Below are positions 44,509 to 52,690 of a stretch of DNA of 64,000 nucleotides, one piece after another. The DNA is from Actinomycetes bacterium (GTDB lineage Bacteria > Actinomycetota > Acidimicrobiia > Acidimicrobiales > Ilumatobacteraceae), in assembly GCA_029782355.1 (NCBI GenBank), contig JAKOUY010000023.1, forward strand, positions 1 to 64,000, in the 5' to 3' direction. The stretch's first letter is position 1. Each line of letters begins with the position of its first letter. The translations under genes and the position numbers were made by a program. The notes beneath the pieces are model-generated. The model was not told the DNA's origin, made no database searches, and worked only from the letters and a program-made list of their open reading frames with translations.

Positions 44509-45708
44509 TCAGCCGAGCTGGCGACCGAGCACGGCGACGAAGCTGACCATCTCGCCCGGATAGCCACCGAGGTTGTGGGTCAGGGCCAACGCGCCGTGGC
44601 GATCGGCCAGCCCGGGGATCTGGCGCTCGCCGGCCTCACCGCGCAGCTGCAGCCAGGCCTCGAACATCATCCGCAGCCCGCTGGCGCCGGTGGGGTGGCC
44701 GAACGACTTCAGCCCCCCGTCGGGATTGACCGGGAGCTCGCCGTCGAGGTCGAAGCGACCGTCCAGCTCATCTCGCCAGGCCGTGCCCCGGGCACTGAAG
44801 CCGAGGTCCTCCATCAGGACCAGCTCGGTGATCGTGAAGCAGTCGTGGACCTCGGCCAGGGCGATCTGGCGGGCCGGGTCGGTGACGCCGGCCTGCCGGT
44901 AGGCATCGGCCGCGCAGGCGGCGATCTCCGGGAAGGTGGTGTAGTCGTAGCCGGGGTCGGAGACGCCCGAGCCGTTGCCGGCCACGAACGACAGCGCTTT
45001 GACGTACAGCGGTCGGTCGGTGTAGCGGTGGGCGTCCTCGGCCCGGCAGACGATGGCGGCTGCGGCACCGTCTGCCACCCCGGCGCAGTCGAACACCCCG
45101 AGGTCGCCGGCCAGCTTCGGCGAGTTGATGATCGTCTCCACCGACACCGGCTTGCGGAACTGGGCGCGCGGGTTCTTCGCCCCGTTCTGGTGGTTCTTCC
45201 AGGCCACGTGGGCCATCGCCTGGCGCATCGTCGCCGGGTCGACGCCGTATCGCTGGGCGTAGGCCGGGGCGACCATGCTGAACATGGCGGCGGCGGTGAG
45301 GGTCCGCCCGGTGCCGTCGTTCGGCACGGGGTGGGCGTTGAGCCCCTGGAACCCGCTGTCCTTGACCTTCTCGACGCCCACGGCCATGGCCGTGTCGTAG
45401 GCCCCGCTGGCCACGGCGTAGCACGCCTGGCGCAACGCCTCGCTGCCGGTGGCGCAGTAGTTCTCCACCCGGGTGACCGGCTTGCCGTGGAGCTGCAGCG
45501 GGCGGGCCAGGGTGATGCCGCTCATGCCGCCCTGGGCGGTGCCCAACCAGTAGGCGTCGACGTCGTCCTTGCCGATGCCGGCCGAGGCGAAGCACTGCTC
45601 GGAGGCCTCGACCACCAGATCGTCGAGGCCCTGGTCCCAGTGCTCGACGAAGTTGGTGCACCCCATCCCGACGATGGCGATGCGGTCCTTGATGCCGTGA
45701 CTAGCCAC
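44509..45708 (-). CDS. Thiolase-like acyltransferase (SCP-x/lipid-transfer type)
   Basis: 399 residues from GTG 45708. The thiolase fold shows RVENYCATGSEALRQ with nucleophile Cys85, VEVHDCFTITEL with His, and SFGHPTGASGLRM. The C-terminal Cys-containing loop of biosynthetic thiolases is replaced by THNLGGYPGE, typical of SCP-x thiolases. These work with DUF35/OB-fold partners on steroid side chains or other beta-keto acyl-CoAs; its upstream neighbour is such a partner, overlapping by 8 nt. Unlike Ltp2-type aldolases the nucleophilic Cys is kept, favouring thiolysis. Confidence 0.88.
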   Translation of the reverse strand: MASHGIKDRIAIVGMGCTNFVEHWDQGLDDLVVEASEQCFASAGIGKDDVDAYWLGTAQGGMSGITLARPLQLHGKPVTRVENYCATGSEALRQACYAVASGAYDTAMAVGVEKVKDSGFQGLNAHPVPNDGTGRTLTAAAMFSMVAPAYAQRYGVDPATMRQAMAHVAWKNHQNGAKNPRAQFRKPVSVETIINSPKLAGDLGVFDCAGVADGAAAAIVCRAEDAHRYTDRPLYVKALSFVAGNGSGVSDPGYDYTTFPEIAACAADAYRQAGVTDPARQIALAEVHDCFTITELVLMEDLGFSARGTAWRDELDGRFDLDGELPVNPDGGLKSFGHPTGASGLRMMFEAWLQLRGEAGERQIPGLADRHGALALTHNLGGYPGEMVSFVAVLGRQLG

Positions 45709-47089
45709 GAACCGGCCTCGCTTTCCAGAAGTAGTTGGGGATGCCGTCCTGGACGAACAGGCGGCGGAAGGTCGGCTCGACGCGCATCCCGATGGCCACG
45801 TCGGCGGCATCCACGTCGCACAGCTCGATCGGCAGGCGGCCGCCGCCGTCGAAGTCGACCACGGCGAAGACGATGGGCGGGCTCGGGCTGTAGGCCATGC
45901 GGTCGACGGTGAACGTGGCCACCGTGCCCTGGACGCCGCTCATCGGCTGGGGTTCCATCTGGTCGGTGCGCTGGCCGTCGGCCGACACCCGCTGCGGTGG
46001 CATGTGCACCGCACCGGTCTGCGGGTCTCGGGCGGCGACGAAGCCGAACTTCCAGGCGTCATTGCGCGCCGCTGCCGTGGCCGAGACTCGGGCCGGTTCC
46101 GGACGTCGCGGTGGCTCGACGTGCAGGTTGCCCCGCCAGGCCAGGAACTTGCCGTAGGGGAGTGGCCCACCGGCCGCTAGCTGCCGGGCGAGGGTCTCGC
46201 CGCGCCGCTCGGTGACGGCCGGCGTGGTCCGCAGGATCAGCACGTCGGCACCGTCGGCCAGGCTCACCAGGGCCACCGTCTGGTTCGGTGCGGCCTGCTC
46301 GAGCAAGGCGGCCAGGAGCAGTGCCGGTTGGGCGGCACCGGCGTTGCCCACCGTGGCGGCGAGGTCGTCGACCACGGTGGCCGCGCCCAGCCGGGCGGCG
46401 AGCGAGGCGGCGATCCGGGCGGTCGGGGCAGCGACGGCGACCGCCCCGACGTCTCCGGCCTGGATGCCGGCCGCAGCCAGGGCGTCGGCCCAGGCCCGCC
46501 GGCCGAGGGCTGCATACGTGGTCTCGGCGAACTTGTCGTCCCAGGTCTTGGTCCGGGTCTCGCCGGGGCTGCGCCAGCGGTCGACGAACTCGTCGGTCAC
46601 GCTGGCGGTGGCCACGATCTCGGCCAGCACAGGCGCGCCTGCGCCGTCGTCGGCGATCAGGAACGCGGCCGCGGCGTCGCCCCCGGCGGCTTCATCGGCG
46701 GACCCCGCCAGCCCGCCACGCACATCGGCGGCCGTGACCAGCACCCGCCCGCTCGACCGGGCGGCCAGCAGCAGTCCGCCCATCGCCGATCGGGCGCTGG
46801 CCCCGAGATCGAAGGCCGGGACCGTGGCCGGCAGCTGCAGGGCGGCGTGGATCGCCGTGGCGTTGGTCTTGTCGGCGTAGGCCGGGAAGGCGGTGGCGAA
46901 CAGCAGCAGGTCCGGGGCTCCGGCGGCGATCCGTCGCCCGGCGGCGACGGCCATCGTGGTCGGGTCCTCGTCGTAGCTGGCCACGGTGCGCGTCCCCCGG
47001 CCACCCCCCTGGCCGACGAACGCGGCGATCTGGCTGCGGTCGAGGCGGCGGTACGGCAGGTAGGTCGACCAGGCGGTGATCCCTCGCAT
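45701..47089 (-). CDS. HMG-CoA-synthase-like protein fused to a DUF35/OB-fold domain, key Cys residues lost
   Basis: 462 residues from ATG 47089 (GTG 47098 possible). Residues 1-300 follow the ketosynthase III/HMG-CoA synthase fold (GITAWSTYLPYRRLDR..., TFVGQGGGRGTR-like start, GNAGAAQPALLLAALLE). Where the catalytic Cys is expected the sequence reads DLGASARSAMGG, with no Cys. Residues 300-460 form a DUF35 domain; its zinc ribbon, normally CxxC...CxxC, reads FVAARDPQTGAVHMPPQRVSADG with all four Cys absent. It may therefore be a structural partner that presents acyl-CoA to the adjacent thiolase. An operator-like palindrome precedes the gene. Confidence 0.82.
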   Translation of the reverse strand: MRGITAWSTYLPYRRLDRSQIAAFVGQGGGRGTRTVASYDEDPTTMAVAAGRRIAAGAPDLLLFATAFPAYADKTNATAIHAALQLPATVPAFDLGASARSAMGGLLLAARSSGRVLVTAADVRGGLAGSADEAAGGDAAAAFLIADDGAGAPVLAEIVATASVTDEFVDRWRSPGETRTKTWDDKFAETTYAALGRRAWADALAAAGIQAGDVGAVAVAAPTARIAASLAARLGAATVVDDLAATVGNAGAAQPALLLAALLEQAAPNQTVALVSLADGADVLILRTTPAVTERRGETLARQLAAGGPLPYGKFLAWRGNLHVEPPRRPEPARVSATAAARNDAWKFGFVAARDPQTGAVHMPPQRVSADGQRTDQMEPQPMSGVQGTVATFTVDRMAYSPSPPIVFAVVDFDGGGRLPIELCDVDAADVAIGMRVEPTFRRLFVQDGIPNYFWKARPVRG

Positions 47090-47114
47090 CAGCTGCACGT
47101 TACCCGTGGCCCCC

Positions 47115-47141
47115 CACGATCTGACGACCCGTCAGATCGTG
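47115..47141. promoter_or_regulatory. TetR-type operator, copy B (core TCTGACG-n3-CGTCAGA)
   Basis: Perfect 12-bp inverted repeat with a 3-bp centre ACC. It lies 26 bp upstream of the HMGS/OB-thiolase operon and overlaps the last 10 bp of the gene ending at 47132. The 17-bp core is shared with the palindrome at 61527-61549 between echA20 and its divergent SDR. No T-run follows, so an intrinsic terminator is less likely. Confidence 0.75.
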
Positions 47142-48286
47142 CCGAGCGCTGCCCGCCACAGCGCCCGCCGACCGCTGTCCTCGATCACCAGGTACAGATC
47201 GGCGTCGACGATCTCGGCATCGAGGACCCGCCCGGGTGGCCGCGCGGTCACCGTCCAGCGCCGGTCGCGCAGCAGGTGGAGCACCGGGTCGGTGCCCGAC
47301 AGCACGGCCACGGCGGTCTCGGACACGGCGAGGCGCGGCTGGTCGGCGCCGATGACGAACGGGATCTCCGGCATCGTCAGCGCGGTGACGCGGCCGGCGG
47401 CGTCGACGCGGTCGAGCGTCAGGTGCCAGCCGGACGGTCCGGTGCGGGTCTCGCCGCCGACCGCCAGGCAGGTGTCGGCCAGGCAGCCGATGTCGGTCAG
47501 CACGCCGTTCGACGACGGCCCGGTGGGGCGCGGCTGCACCGCCCGCCATGCGCCCGCACCGTCCTGCACCCACACGACCTGCTGGGACATCGGGTTCCCG
47601 CCGACGTCGAACCGGGCGATCGTGCCGACGATCACCAGCCGCCCACCGAGCAGGCCCACCCGGGCGGGGAGCTGCTGGAGGTCGTCCGTGCTGGCGAGTG
47701 CCGGTTCGGCGTCACGCTGCCAGTCAGGGGCGCGCAGCGACCACAGCGCGGTCCCGTACCAGCTGCTGTTCGGTGCCCAGATCCCCAGGATGCGGACGCC
47801 GTCCGGGGTGGCGATCAGATCGGTGAGCCCACCGGCGCTCGGCCCGCCGAAGGTCTCGAAGGACTGCGGCTGCTCGACCAGGTGGTGGGTGACCGGGTCC
47901 TGTGCCCAGAGGGTCCAGCGCGGCAGGAGGTGCTGGCCTCCCGTGGCGATGCCGATGGCGTGCGGTCCGTCGGGCGCTTCCACCACGTGGACCAGATCAG
48001 CCTCCTCGCCGTAGACCGTGGAGGGCTGCACCGTGACCGCGGTCCACCGCGCCGCCCCGCCGTGAGCGATCGCCGGGCGAGCGTCCGCCGTCTGCCGCCC
48101 ACCGACCCACAGTTCCCCACCGGCGGCCGTCAGGCTCGCCGGCGACAGACCGCCCGGCAGCTCGATGCGGACCCACGGTGTTGAGGCCGGTGTTGAGGCC
48201 GGTGTCGTCGGGGGCGTCGTCGCGGCGGCCGGAGGTGCCCAGCCGGCGAACACGGCGACGAGCCCGAGCGCCGCCCGGCGGATCAC
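47132..48286 (-). CDS. Secreted protein of unknown function
   Basis: 384 residues from GTG 48286. Signal peptide VIRRAALGLVAVFAGWAPPAAA, then a short TPAST repeat linker (three near-identical 12-bp units at 48178-48212). The body is rich in Trp and Gly with recurring motifs such as ELWVGGRQ, RVGLLGGRLVIVGTIARFD and CLAVGGE, which suggests a beta-propeller-like repeat fold, but no family is recognised. Two Cys in GCLADTCLAVGG could form a disulfide. Coupled to the SnoaL-like gene upstream by a GTGA overlap. Confidence 0.78.
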   Translation of the reverse strand: MIRRAALGLVAVFAGWAPPAAATTPPTTPASTPASTPWVRIELPGGLSPASLTAAGGELWVGGRQTADARPAIAHGGAARWTAVTVQPSTVYGEEADLVHVVEAPDGPHAIGIATGGQHLLPRWTLWAQDPVTHHLVEQPQSFETFGGPSAGGLTDLIATPDGVRILGIWAPNSSWYGTALWSLRAPDWQRDAEPALASTDDLQQLPARVGLLGGRLVIVGTIARFDVGGNPMSQQVVWVQDGAGAWRAVQPRPTGPSSNGVLTDIGCLADTCLAVGGETRTGPSGWHLTLDRVDAAGRVTALTMPEIPFVIGADQPRLAVSETAVAVLSGTDPVLHLLRDRRWTVTARPPGRVLDAEIVDADLYLVIEDSGRRALWRAALGTI

Positions 48287-48726
48287 TGCCGGTCCACTCG
48301 CAGGCGGGTCAGGCGCAGCGAGGCGATCCGCCACCCGTCGGGCGTGCGCCGGTAGGTCTCGTGGTAGTGCCCGAAGCCGTGCAGGTGGCGGATCGGCCCG
48401 CCGTCGGGGAACCACAGCTCGTCCTCCATCGCCCACACGCCCGTCGCCGAGTCCGGCCCGGTCAGCTCGATCTCGGGCATGTGCCCGTGGTGGACGGTGA
48501 CGGCGTGCTCGATGAACCGACGGATCATCGCCAGGAAGCGGTCGGCACCGTCGATCTCCGGCGCGCCGTCCGCCGTCGTGTCGAAGTGGCAGTCGTCGGT
48601 GAACACCGAGCGCATCTCGTCCCACTGCTTGGTGTCCATCAGCCGGAAGTAGCGGGCCTTCAGGCGGCGGATGGCGTCGACGTCGTCGGAGGTCGCGGCG
48701 GGTCGCCGGTCCGTGGGATCGGTCAC
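48283..48726 (-). CDS. SnoaL/NTF2-like family protein
   Basis: 147 residues from GTG 48726. Pattern IRRLKARYFRLMDTKQWDEMRSVFTDDCHFDTT at the start, VTVHHGHMPEIEL and ATGVWAMEDELWFPDG in the middle, and GHYHETYRRTPDGWRIASLRLTRLRV at the end. This is the group that includes scytalone-dehydratase-like and ketosteroid-isomerase-like proteins; His and Asp residues that could act as acid/base are present. Function not assignable. It is divergent from the beta-propeller gene with a 72-bp gap. Confidence 0.87.
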   Translation of the reverse strand: MTDPTDRRPAATSDDVDAIRRLKARYFRLMDTKQWDEMRSVFTDDCHFDTTADGAPEIDGADRFLAMIRRFIEHAVTVHHGHMPEIELTGPDSATGVWAMEDELWFPDGGPIRHLHGFGHYHETYRRTPDGWRIASLRLTRLRVDRQ

Positions 48727-48798
48727 CCCATCAGCGTAGACACGGCCCGACGCCCGGGATGCCGCCCCTCGCCAGGCACCTCGACCTAGCGTGGTGCG

Positions 48799-50496
48799 GT
48801 GGTCACTCGGCAATACGCACAGCGGCGGGCGTGGATTCTGTTGGTCTCGGTGATGGTGCTGGCTGCGGCCGGAGCCGTGGTGTGGTGGGGGACCCGGTCA
48901 CCGTCGCTCGCCGGCGAGGCCCCCGGCGGGTCGGGTCCGGTGGTCACCGTGGCGGAGCGGACGACGACCGGCGGGTCCACCGGGTCGAGCGGTCGGCCGG
49001 GCGCGACGTCGCCGACAGGCTCCGGCACGGTGACCCCGGAGACGGCGTCGACGGGCGCCTCCGGGACGAGCGCGTCGACCTCGGCCCGCCCGACCACGGC
49101 CAGGCCGGCGACCTCGCCCACCACCGGCGCCTCCACCGGTTCCTCCCCCGGTTCGTCCACGGAGGCCACCACTGGAGCGACGGTCGGGCGCGACACCGCG
49201 CCCAGCTCCCCGCCGGCGGTCACGACCGCCGGCACGAGCGCGAGCTCCACCGTCGGCAGCGCCCCTGCCGGGACGGCGACCGACGGATCGACGCCGTCAG
49301 TTGGCAAGCCGTCGTCGCAGCGGACGCTGAAGCCGGCGTTCCAGATCGGAGATCGCCAGCTCCAGCCGCGCAGCATCGTCGGCACCGACGGGCTGTTCTT
49401 CGCCCAGAACATGATGTACTACCACCACGTCCAGGTGTTCAGCGCCACCGGCAAGAAGCTGGCGACGATCGACGACCAGGTCGACCTGGCCGCCTTCGGC
49501 GTCGCCCCTCCGCCTCAGTCGGCCGACACGGCCGACACGGCCGCCGCGGCCAACACGGCCAACACGGCTGACACGGCCGACACCCAGGCGAGCACCGCGG
49601 CCACCACCCCCGGCACCGGGAGTGGGAGCGAGGACGGGTCGGCGGCACCGACCGGGACCTCGGTCACGGCCCCCAGCGGGAGCTCACCGAGCGCGCCCCG
49701 CCTCGTCGTCCAGGGATCACCGGCCGAGGCCGCGGTGTCGCCCGATGGCGCCGACGTGTACGTCTCCAACTACAAGATGTACGGCCCGGGTTACCGGTCG
49801 ACGGTCAACGACAACTGCAAGACCGGCACCGAGGACGCCAGCTTCGTCTACCGGATCGATGTCACCAGCCTGCGGATCGACCAGGTGATCCCGGTCGGGC
49901 AGGTGCCCACGGTGCTGACCGTCACGCCCGACGGCGAGCACCTACTGGTGGCCAACTGGTGCAGCGACGACCTCTCGGTGATCGACACGGCCAGCGGCCG
50001 AGCGATTCAGCGGATCCCCCTCGGCCGGCACCCGCAGGGCATCGCCGTCACCGCCGATTCGGCCACCGCCTACGTGGCGCTCACGGGCGACGGTGCCATC
50101 GCCGTGGTCGACCTGCAGTCCGGCAGCGTGACCAAGCGGCTCGACGTGGGCGGTGCACCCAATCGCCTGGCCATCGCGCCGGACGGGTCGGCGCTCTACG
50201 CCACGATCGGCCAGCGCAACGTGCTCGCCAAGATCGACCTCACCGATGGCACGGTGCTCGCCAGCCTGGACACGGGGCGCGAGCCACGCGGCCTGACGCT
50301 GAGCCCCGACGGCACCGCCGTGTTCGTCGCCAACTACCAGGGCAACACGGTCGTCAAGGTCGACGCGGCGACCATGAAGCTGCTGCAGACCGTCGGGACC
50401 CCGTCCCGGCCGATCAGCGTCTTCTTCGACGACGCCACCCAACGTCTGTGGGTGGCCAACTACACCGGGTCGATCTCGGTGTACACCGACGCCTGA
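48799..50496 (+). CDS. Secreted or membrane-anchored YncE-like beta-propeller protein with Ser/Thr linker
   Basis: 565 residues from GTG 48799. An N-terminal hydrophobic segment (AWILLVSVMVLAAAGAVVWW) acts as signal anchor. Residues 40-165 are a low-complexity Ser/Thr/Gly linker. From about 170, propeller blades repeat the YVTN pattern, for example TVTPDGEHLLVANWCSDDLSVIDTASG and TLSPDGTAVFVANYQGNTVVKVD. A second low-complexity loop of Ala-Asp-Thr/Ala-Asn-Thr triplets is inserted at 49513-49578 between the first and second blades. Extracellular binding or surface role is likely; no enzymatic motif is seen. Confidence 0.87.
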   Translation: MVTRQYAQRRAWILLVSVMVLAAAGAVVWWGTRSPSLAGEAPGGSGPVVTVAERTTTGGSTGSSGRPGATSPTGSGTVTPETASTGASGTSASTSARPTTARPATSPTTGASTGSSPGSSTEATTGATVGRDTAPSSPPAVTTAGTSASSTVGSAPAGTATDGSTPSVGKPSSQRTLKPAFQIGDRQLQPRSIVGTDGLFFAQNMMYYHHVQVFSATGKKLATIDDQVDLAAFGVAPPPQSADTADTAAAANTANTADTADTQASTAATTPGTGSGSEDGSAAPTGTSVTAPSGSSPSAPRLVVQGSPAEAAVSPDGADVYVSNYKMYGPGYRSTVNDNCKTGTEDASFVYRIDVTSLRIDQVIPVGQVPTVLTVTPDGEHLLVANWCSDDLSVIDTASGRAIQRIPLGRHPQGIAVTADSATAYVALTGDGAIAVVDLQSGSVTKRLDVGGAPNRLAIAPDGSALYATIGQRNVLAKIDLTDGTVLASLDTGREPRGLTLSPDGTAVFVANYQGNTVVKVDAATMKLLQTVGTPSRPISVFFDDATQRLWVANYTGSISVYTDA

Positions 50497-50512
50497 GGCG
50501 GCCGGCGCCGCG

Positions 50513-51355
50513 TCAGATCAGCGGGCGGTTGGTCCAGCGCGGTGCGGTGCCGTCGGCGCCACTGGTCAGGTACCAGCCACCGGCGGCGACCGTGCCGCCG
50601 TCGACCGGCACGGTGAGGCCGGGGATCATCCGGCTGAGGTCGCTCGCCAAGTACAGCGCCGTCATCGCCTGATCGGTGGCGGTGGCCATCCGCCCCGCCG
50701 GAACCCAGCTCGGCCAGAGGTGCTCCTGCTCGGGCGGGATCCAGCGGGCGTAGTCGACCTGCAGGGACTGGGTCACGTCGGGTGCGATGCCGTTGACCCG
50801 TACGCCCCGCCCGGCCACCTGCACGCCGAGCGAACGGGTGAACTGCACAGCGGCCGCCTTCATCGCCCCGTACACCGGGTCAGGTGGGTAGCCGCGCAGA
50901 CCCTCCACGGAGGAGACGTTGATGATCGTACCCGAACCCCGGGCCAGCATGCCGGGCAGGAACTCGTGGGTCATCCGCAGGATGTGCCCGACGTTGAGCT
51001 GGAAGAGCGCATCCCAGTTGGCCGGGTCGGAGGTGGCGAACTCGCCGGCGCGCGGCCGGTAGTCACCGACGTTGTTGACCAGCACGTCGAGCGGGCCGAA
51101 GCGGCGCTCCACGTCGGCGCGAGCCGCGGCCGGCACCGCCGGATCGGTCACGTCGGCCGCGAGGACCGCGGCAGCCCCACCAGCGGCGTTGATCGACTCG
51201 GTCACTTGGGCGGCACGCTCGCCGTCGACCTCGACGATCAGCACCCGGGCGCCCTGGGCGGCGAAGAGCTCGGCGATGCCCTCACCGATCCCTCCACCCC
51301 CGCCGGTGACCAGGGCCACCTTGCCATCGAGCAGCCGGGCCTCGCTCAACGCCAC
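50513..51355 (-). CDS. Short-chain dehydrogenase/reductase
   Basis: 280 residues from GTG 51355; a TTG at 51349 gives a 4-nt overlap and is an alternative. Classical SDR with VTGGGGGIGEGIAELF, LDVLVNNVGDY, INVSSVEG, YGAMK (Tyr, Lys) and VNGIAPDV. The C-terminal tail is long, VPVDGGTVAAGGWYLTSGADG. Predicted NAD(P)-linked alcohol/ketone conversion. Overlaps the upstream F420-type gene by 10 nt, so the two are one operon. Confidence 0.88.
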   Translation of the reverse strand: MALSEARLLDGKVALVTGGGGGIGEGIAELFAAQGARVLIVEVDGERAAQVTESINAAGGAAAVLAADVTDPAVPAAARADVERRFGPLDVLVNNVGDYRPRAGEFATSDPANWDALFQLNVGHILRMTHEFLPGMLARGSGTIINVSSVEGLRGYPPDPVYGAMKAAAVQFTRSLGVQVAGRGVRVNGIAPDVTQSLQVDYARWIPPEQEHLWPSWVPAGRMATATDQAMTALYLASDLSRMIPGLTVPVDGGTVAAGGWYLTSGADGTAPRWTNRPLI

Positions 51356-52257
51356 GTCGCCTCCCAGGCGTCGCTCAGCCGACCGATCCACGGTTCGACC
51401 TCGTCCATGGTGCGCACGAACACCGACATGGGCAGCGAGACCTCGGTGGCGCCGGCCTCGGCGAACGTTCTCGCGCCGGCCAGCGTGGCGTCCAGGTCGA
51501 CGCCGTCCTCGCCGCGGACCAGCGGCAGGGGAGCGCGGACCAGGAGCCCGTCCGGCTCCCGGCCGGCGTCGTCGAGGGCGGTGCGCAGGGTGGCGATGCC
51601 GGCGGTGATCTCCGCAGCGGTGGCTCCCATGATGGGAATCCAGCCGCGACCCATGGTGGCGATCCGGCGGACGTTGCGGGCGTGGAGGACACCGCTGAAC
51701 CAGATCGGCGGGCCGCCGGGCTGCACCGGCTTCGGGTCGCACCAGGTCCGGTCGAGCTCGCCGGACGCCGACGGCAGCCGGGCCGGGCCGGGCGCCCACA
51801 ACCGTTGGCAGGCCGCGACGGTCTCGTCCATCAGGGGCCCGCGGCGGGCGAAGTCGAGGTCCATCGCCTCGTACTCCTCGGGCTGCCAGCCGACCCCGAC
51901 TCCCAGGTCGATGCGGCCCTGCGAGACGCGGTCGAGGGTGGCCACGGTCTTGGCCAGCAGCGCCGGCCGGCGCAGTGCGGCGATGAGGATGCCCGTGGCG
52001 AAGCGGATCCGCTGCGTCGCCCCGGCCATGGCGGCGATCATCGTCAACGGCTCGGGCCAGGGGGCTCCGTTGGCGAAGGCGAAGCGGCCCCACTCGTAGC
52101 GATCGTGGCGCTCGCCCATGATCACGTGGTCGACCACCACCAGCGTGTCCACCGCCCCGGCCTCGCAGATCCGGGCGATGTCGACCATCCGGTGCAGGTC
52201 GTCGCCGATCACCTGCCCACCGACGGGTGGAGTCACTGCCAGTCGTACCCGGGCCAT
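51346..52257 (-). CDS. LLM-class F420-dependent oxidoreductase
   Basis: 303 residues. Luciferase-like pattern with VDTLVVVDHVIMG, QRIRFATGILIAALRRPALLAKTVATLD, GRIDLGVGVGWQPEEYEA and PPIWFSGVLHARNVRR. TIGR03619-like group, probably F420-linked. Substrate unknown, but a partner SDR lies immediately downstream. ATG 52257 fits the family start. The second palindrome locus begins directly upstream of it, in the gap to the CaiB gene. Confidence 0.87.
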   Translation of the reverse strand: MARVRLAVTPPVGGQVIGDDLHRMVDIARICEAGAVDTLVVVDHVIMGERHDRYEWGRFAFANGAPWPEPLTMIAAMAGATQRIRFATGILIAALRRPALLAKTVATLDRVSQGRIDLGVGVGWQPEEYEAMDLDFARRGPLMDETVAACQRLWAPGPARLPSASGELDRTWCDPKPVQPGGPPIWFSGVLHARNVRRIATMGRGWIPIMGATAAEITAGIATLRTALDDAGREPDGLLVRAPLPLVRGEDGVDLDATLAGARTFAEAGATEVSLPMSVFVRTMDEVEPWIGRLSDAWEATWR

Positions 52258-52399
52258 GCGCCGAACCTACCCAGTCCGCTCACCCTCCCGTCCACCCCTC
52301 CCTCCCCCGACCCCCTCCCGCCCGGCCCCCGCTCCCTCCCGCCCGGCCCCCTCCCGCCCGGCCCCCTCCCGCCCGGACCCCGCTCCCGCCGCGTCCCTC
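52258..52399. repeat. C-rich tract flanking palindrome array 2
   Basis: Almost purine-free on the + strand, with CCCGGCCCCCTCCCG-type units repeated several times (about 52318-52380). It mirrors the G-rich tract on the other side of the array, the same layout as at locus 1. No gene is supported. On the minus strand the G runs could form quadruplexes close to the start of the F420-type gene. Confidence 0.85.
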
Positions 52400-52587
52400 G
52401 CGTGCGCAGACCGTCGCATGCGGCGGTTTGCGCACGCGACACCCGTGCATGCGTGCGCAGACCCACGCAACCGGCGGTTTGCGCACGCATGCGGGGGAGG
52501 GGTGAGGCGGTCGGCAGGGGAGGGGCAGGCGGGGGCGACACCCGTGCATGCGTGCGCAGACCCACGCAAGCGGCGGTTTGCGCACGC
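52400..52587. repeat. Palindrome array 2: three copies of the same 38-bp inverted repeat
   Basis: Units at 52400-52437, 52451-52488 and 52550-52587, with arms GCGTGCGCAGACC and GGTTTGCGCACGC and 12-nt centres. The first two are again exactly 51 bp apart; the third is 99 bp from the second, separated by a G-rich insert. The 13-bp linker GACACCCGTGCAT precedes both the second and third units, so the third arose by duplication. All three have the G that gives a G-U pair in + strand RNA. It lies upstream of the CaiB-P450 operon. Confidence 0.93.
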
Positions 52588-52690
52588 ATGCGGTGGAGGG
52601 GCGCGGGGCGGGGGGAGGGGTGGGGTGGGTGGGAGCGGGGGACGGGGTTCGCCTGGGTGGGGGGCTGGGGGTGTCGGGTACGGTTCGGCC
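52588..52690. repeat. G-rich tract between palindrome array 2 and the CaiB gene
   Basis: Runs of G on the + strand, including GGGGCGGGGGGAGGGG and later GGTGGGGGGCTGGGGG, up to the start codon at 52691. It would form the 5' leader of the CaiB-P450 transcript if that starts upstream. G-quadruplex formation is plausible; no clear promoter or gene is seen in it. Confidence 0.75.

Noticed and set aside
47115-47141. Intrinsic (rho-independent) terminator
   Set aside because: The stem is strong but no T-run follows on either strand, and its core matches the operator at 61527-61549.
52258-52690. Small Arg-rich proteins encoded by the second palindrome locus
   Set aside because: Open frames exist on both strands because of palindrome symmetry and high GC; none has a ribosome site or plausible composition.
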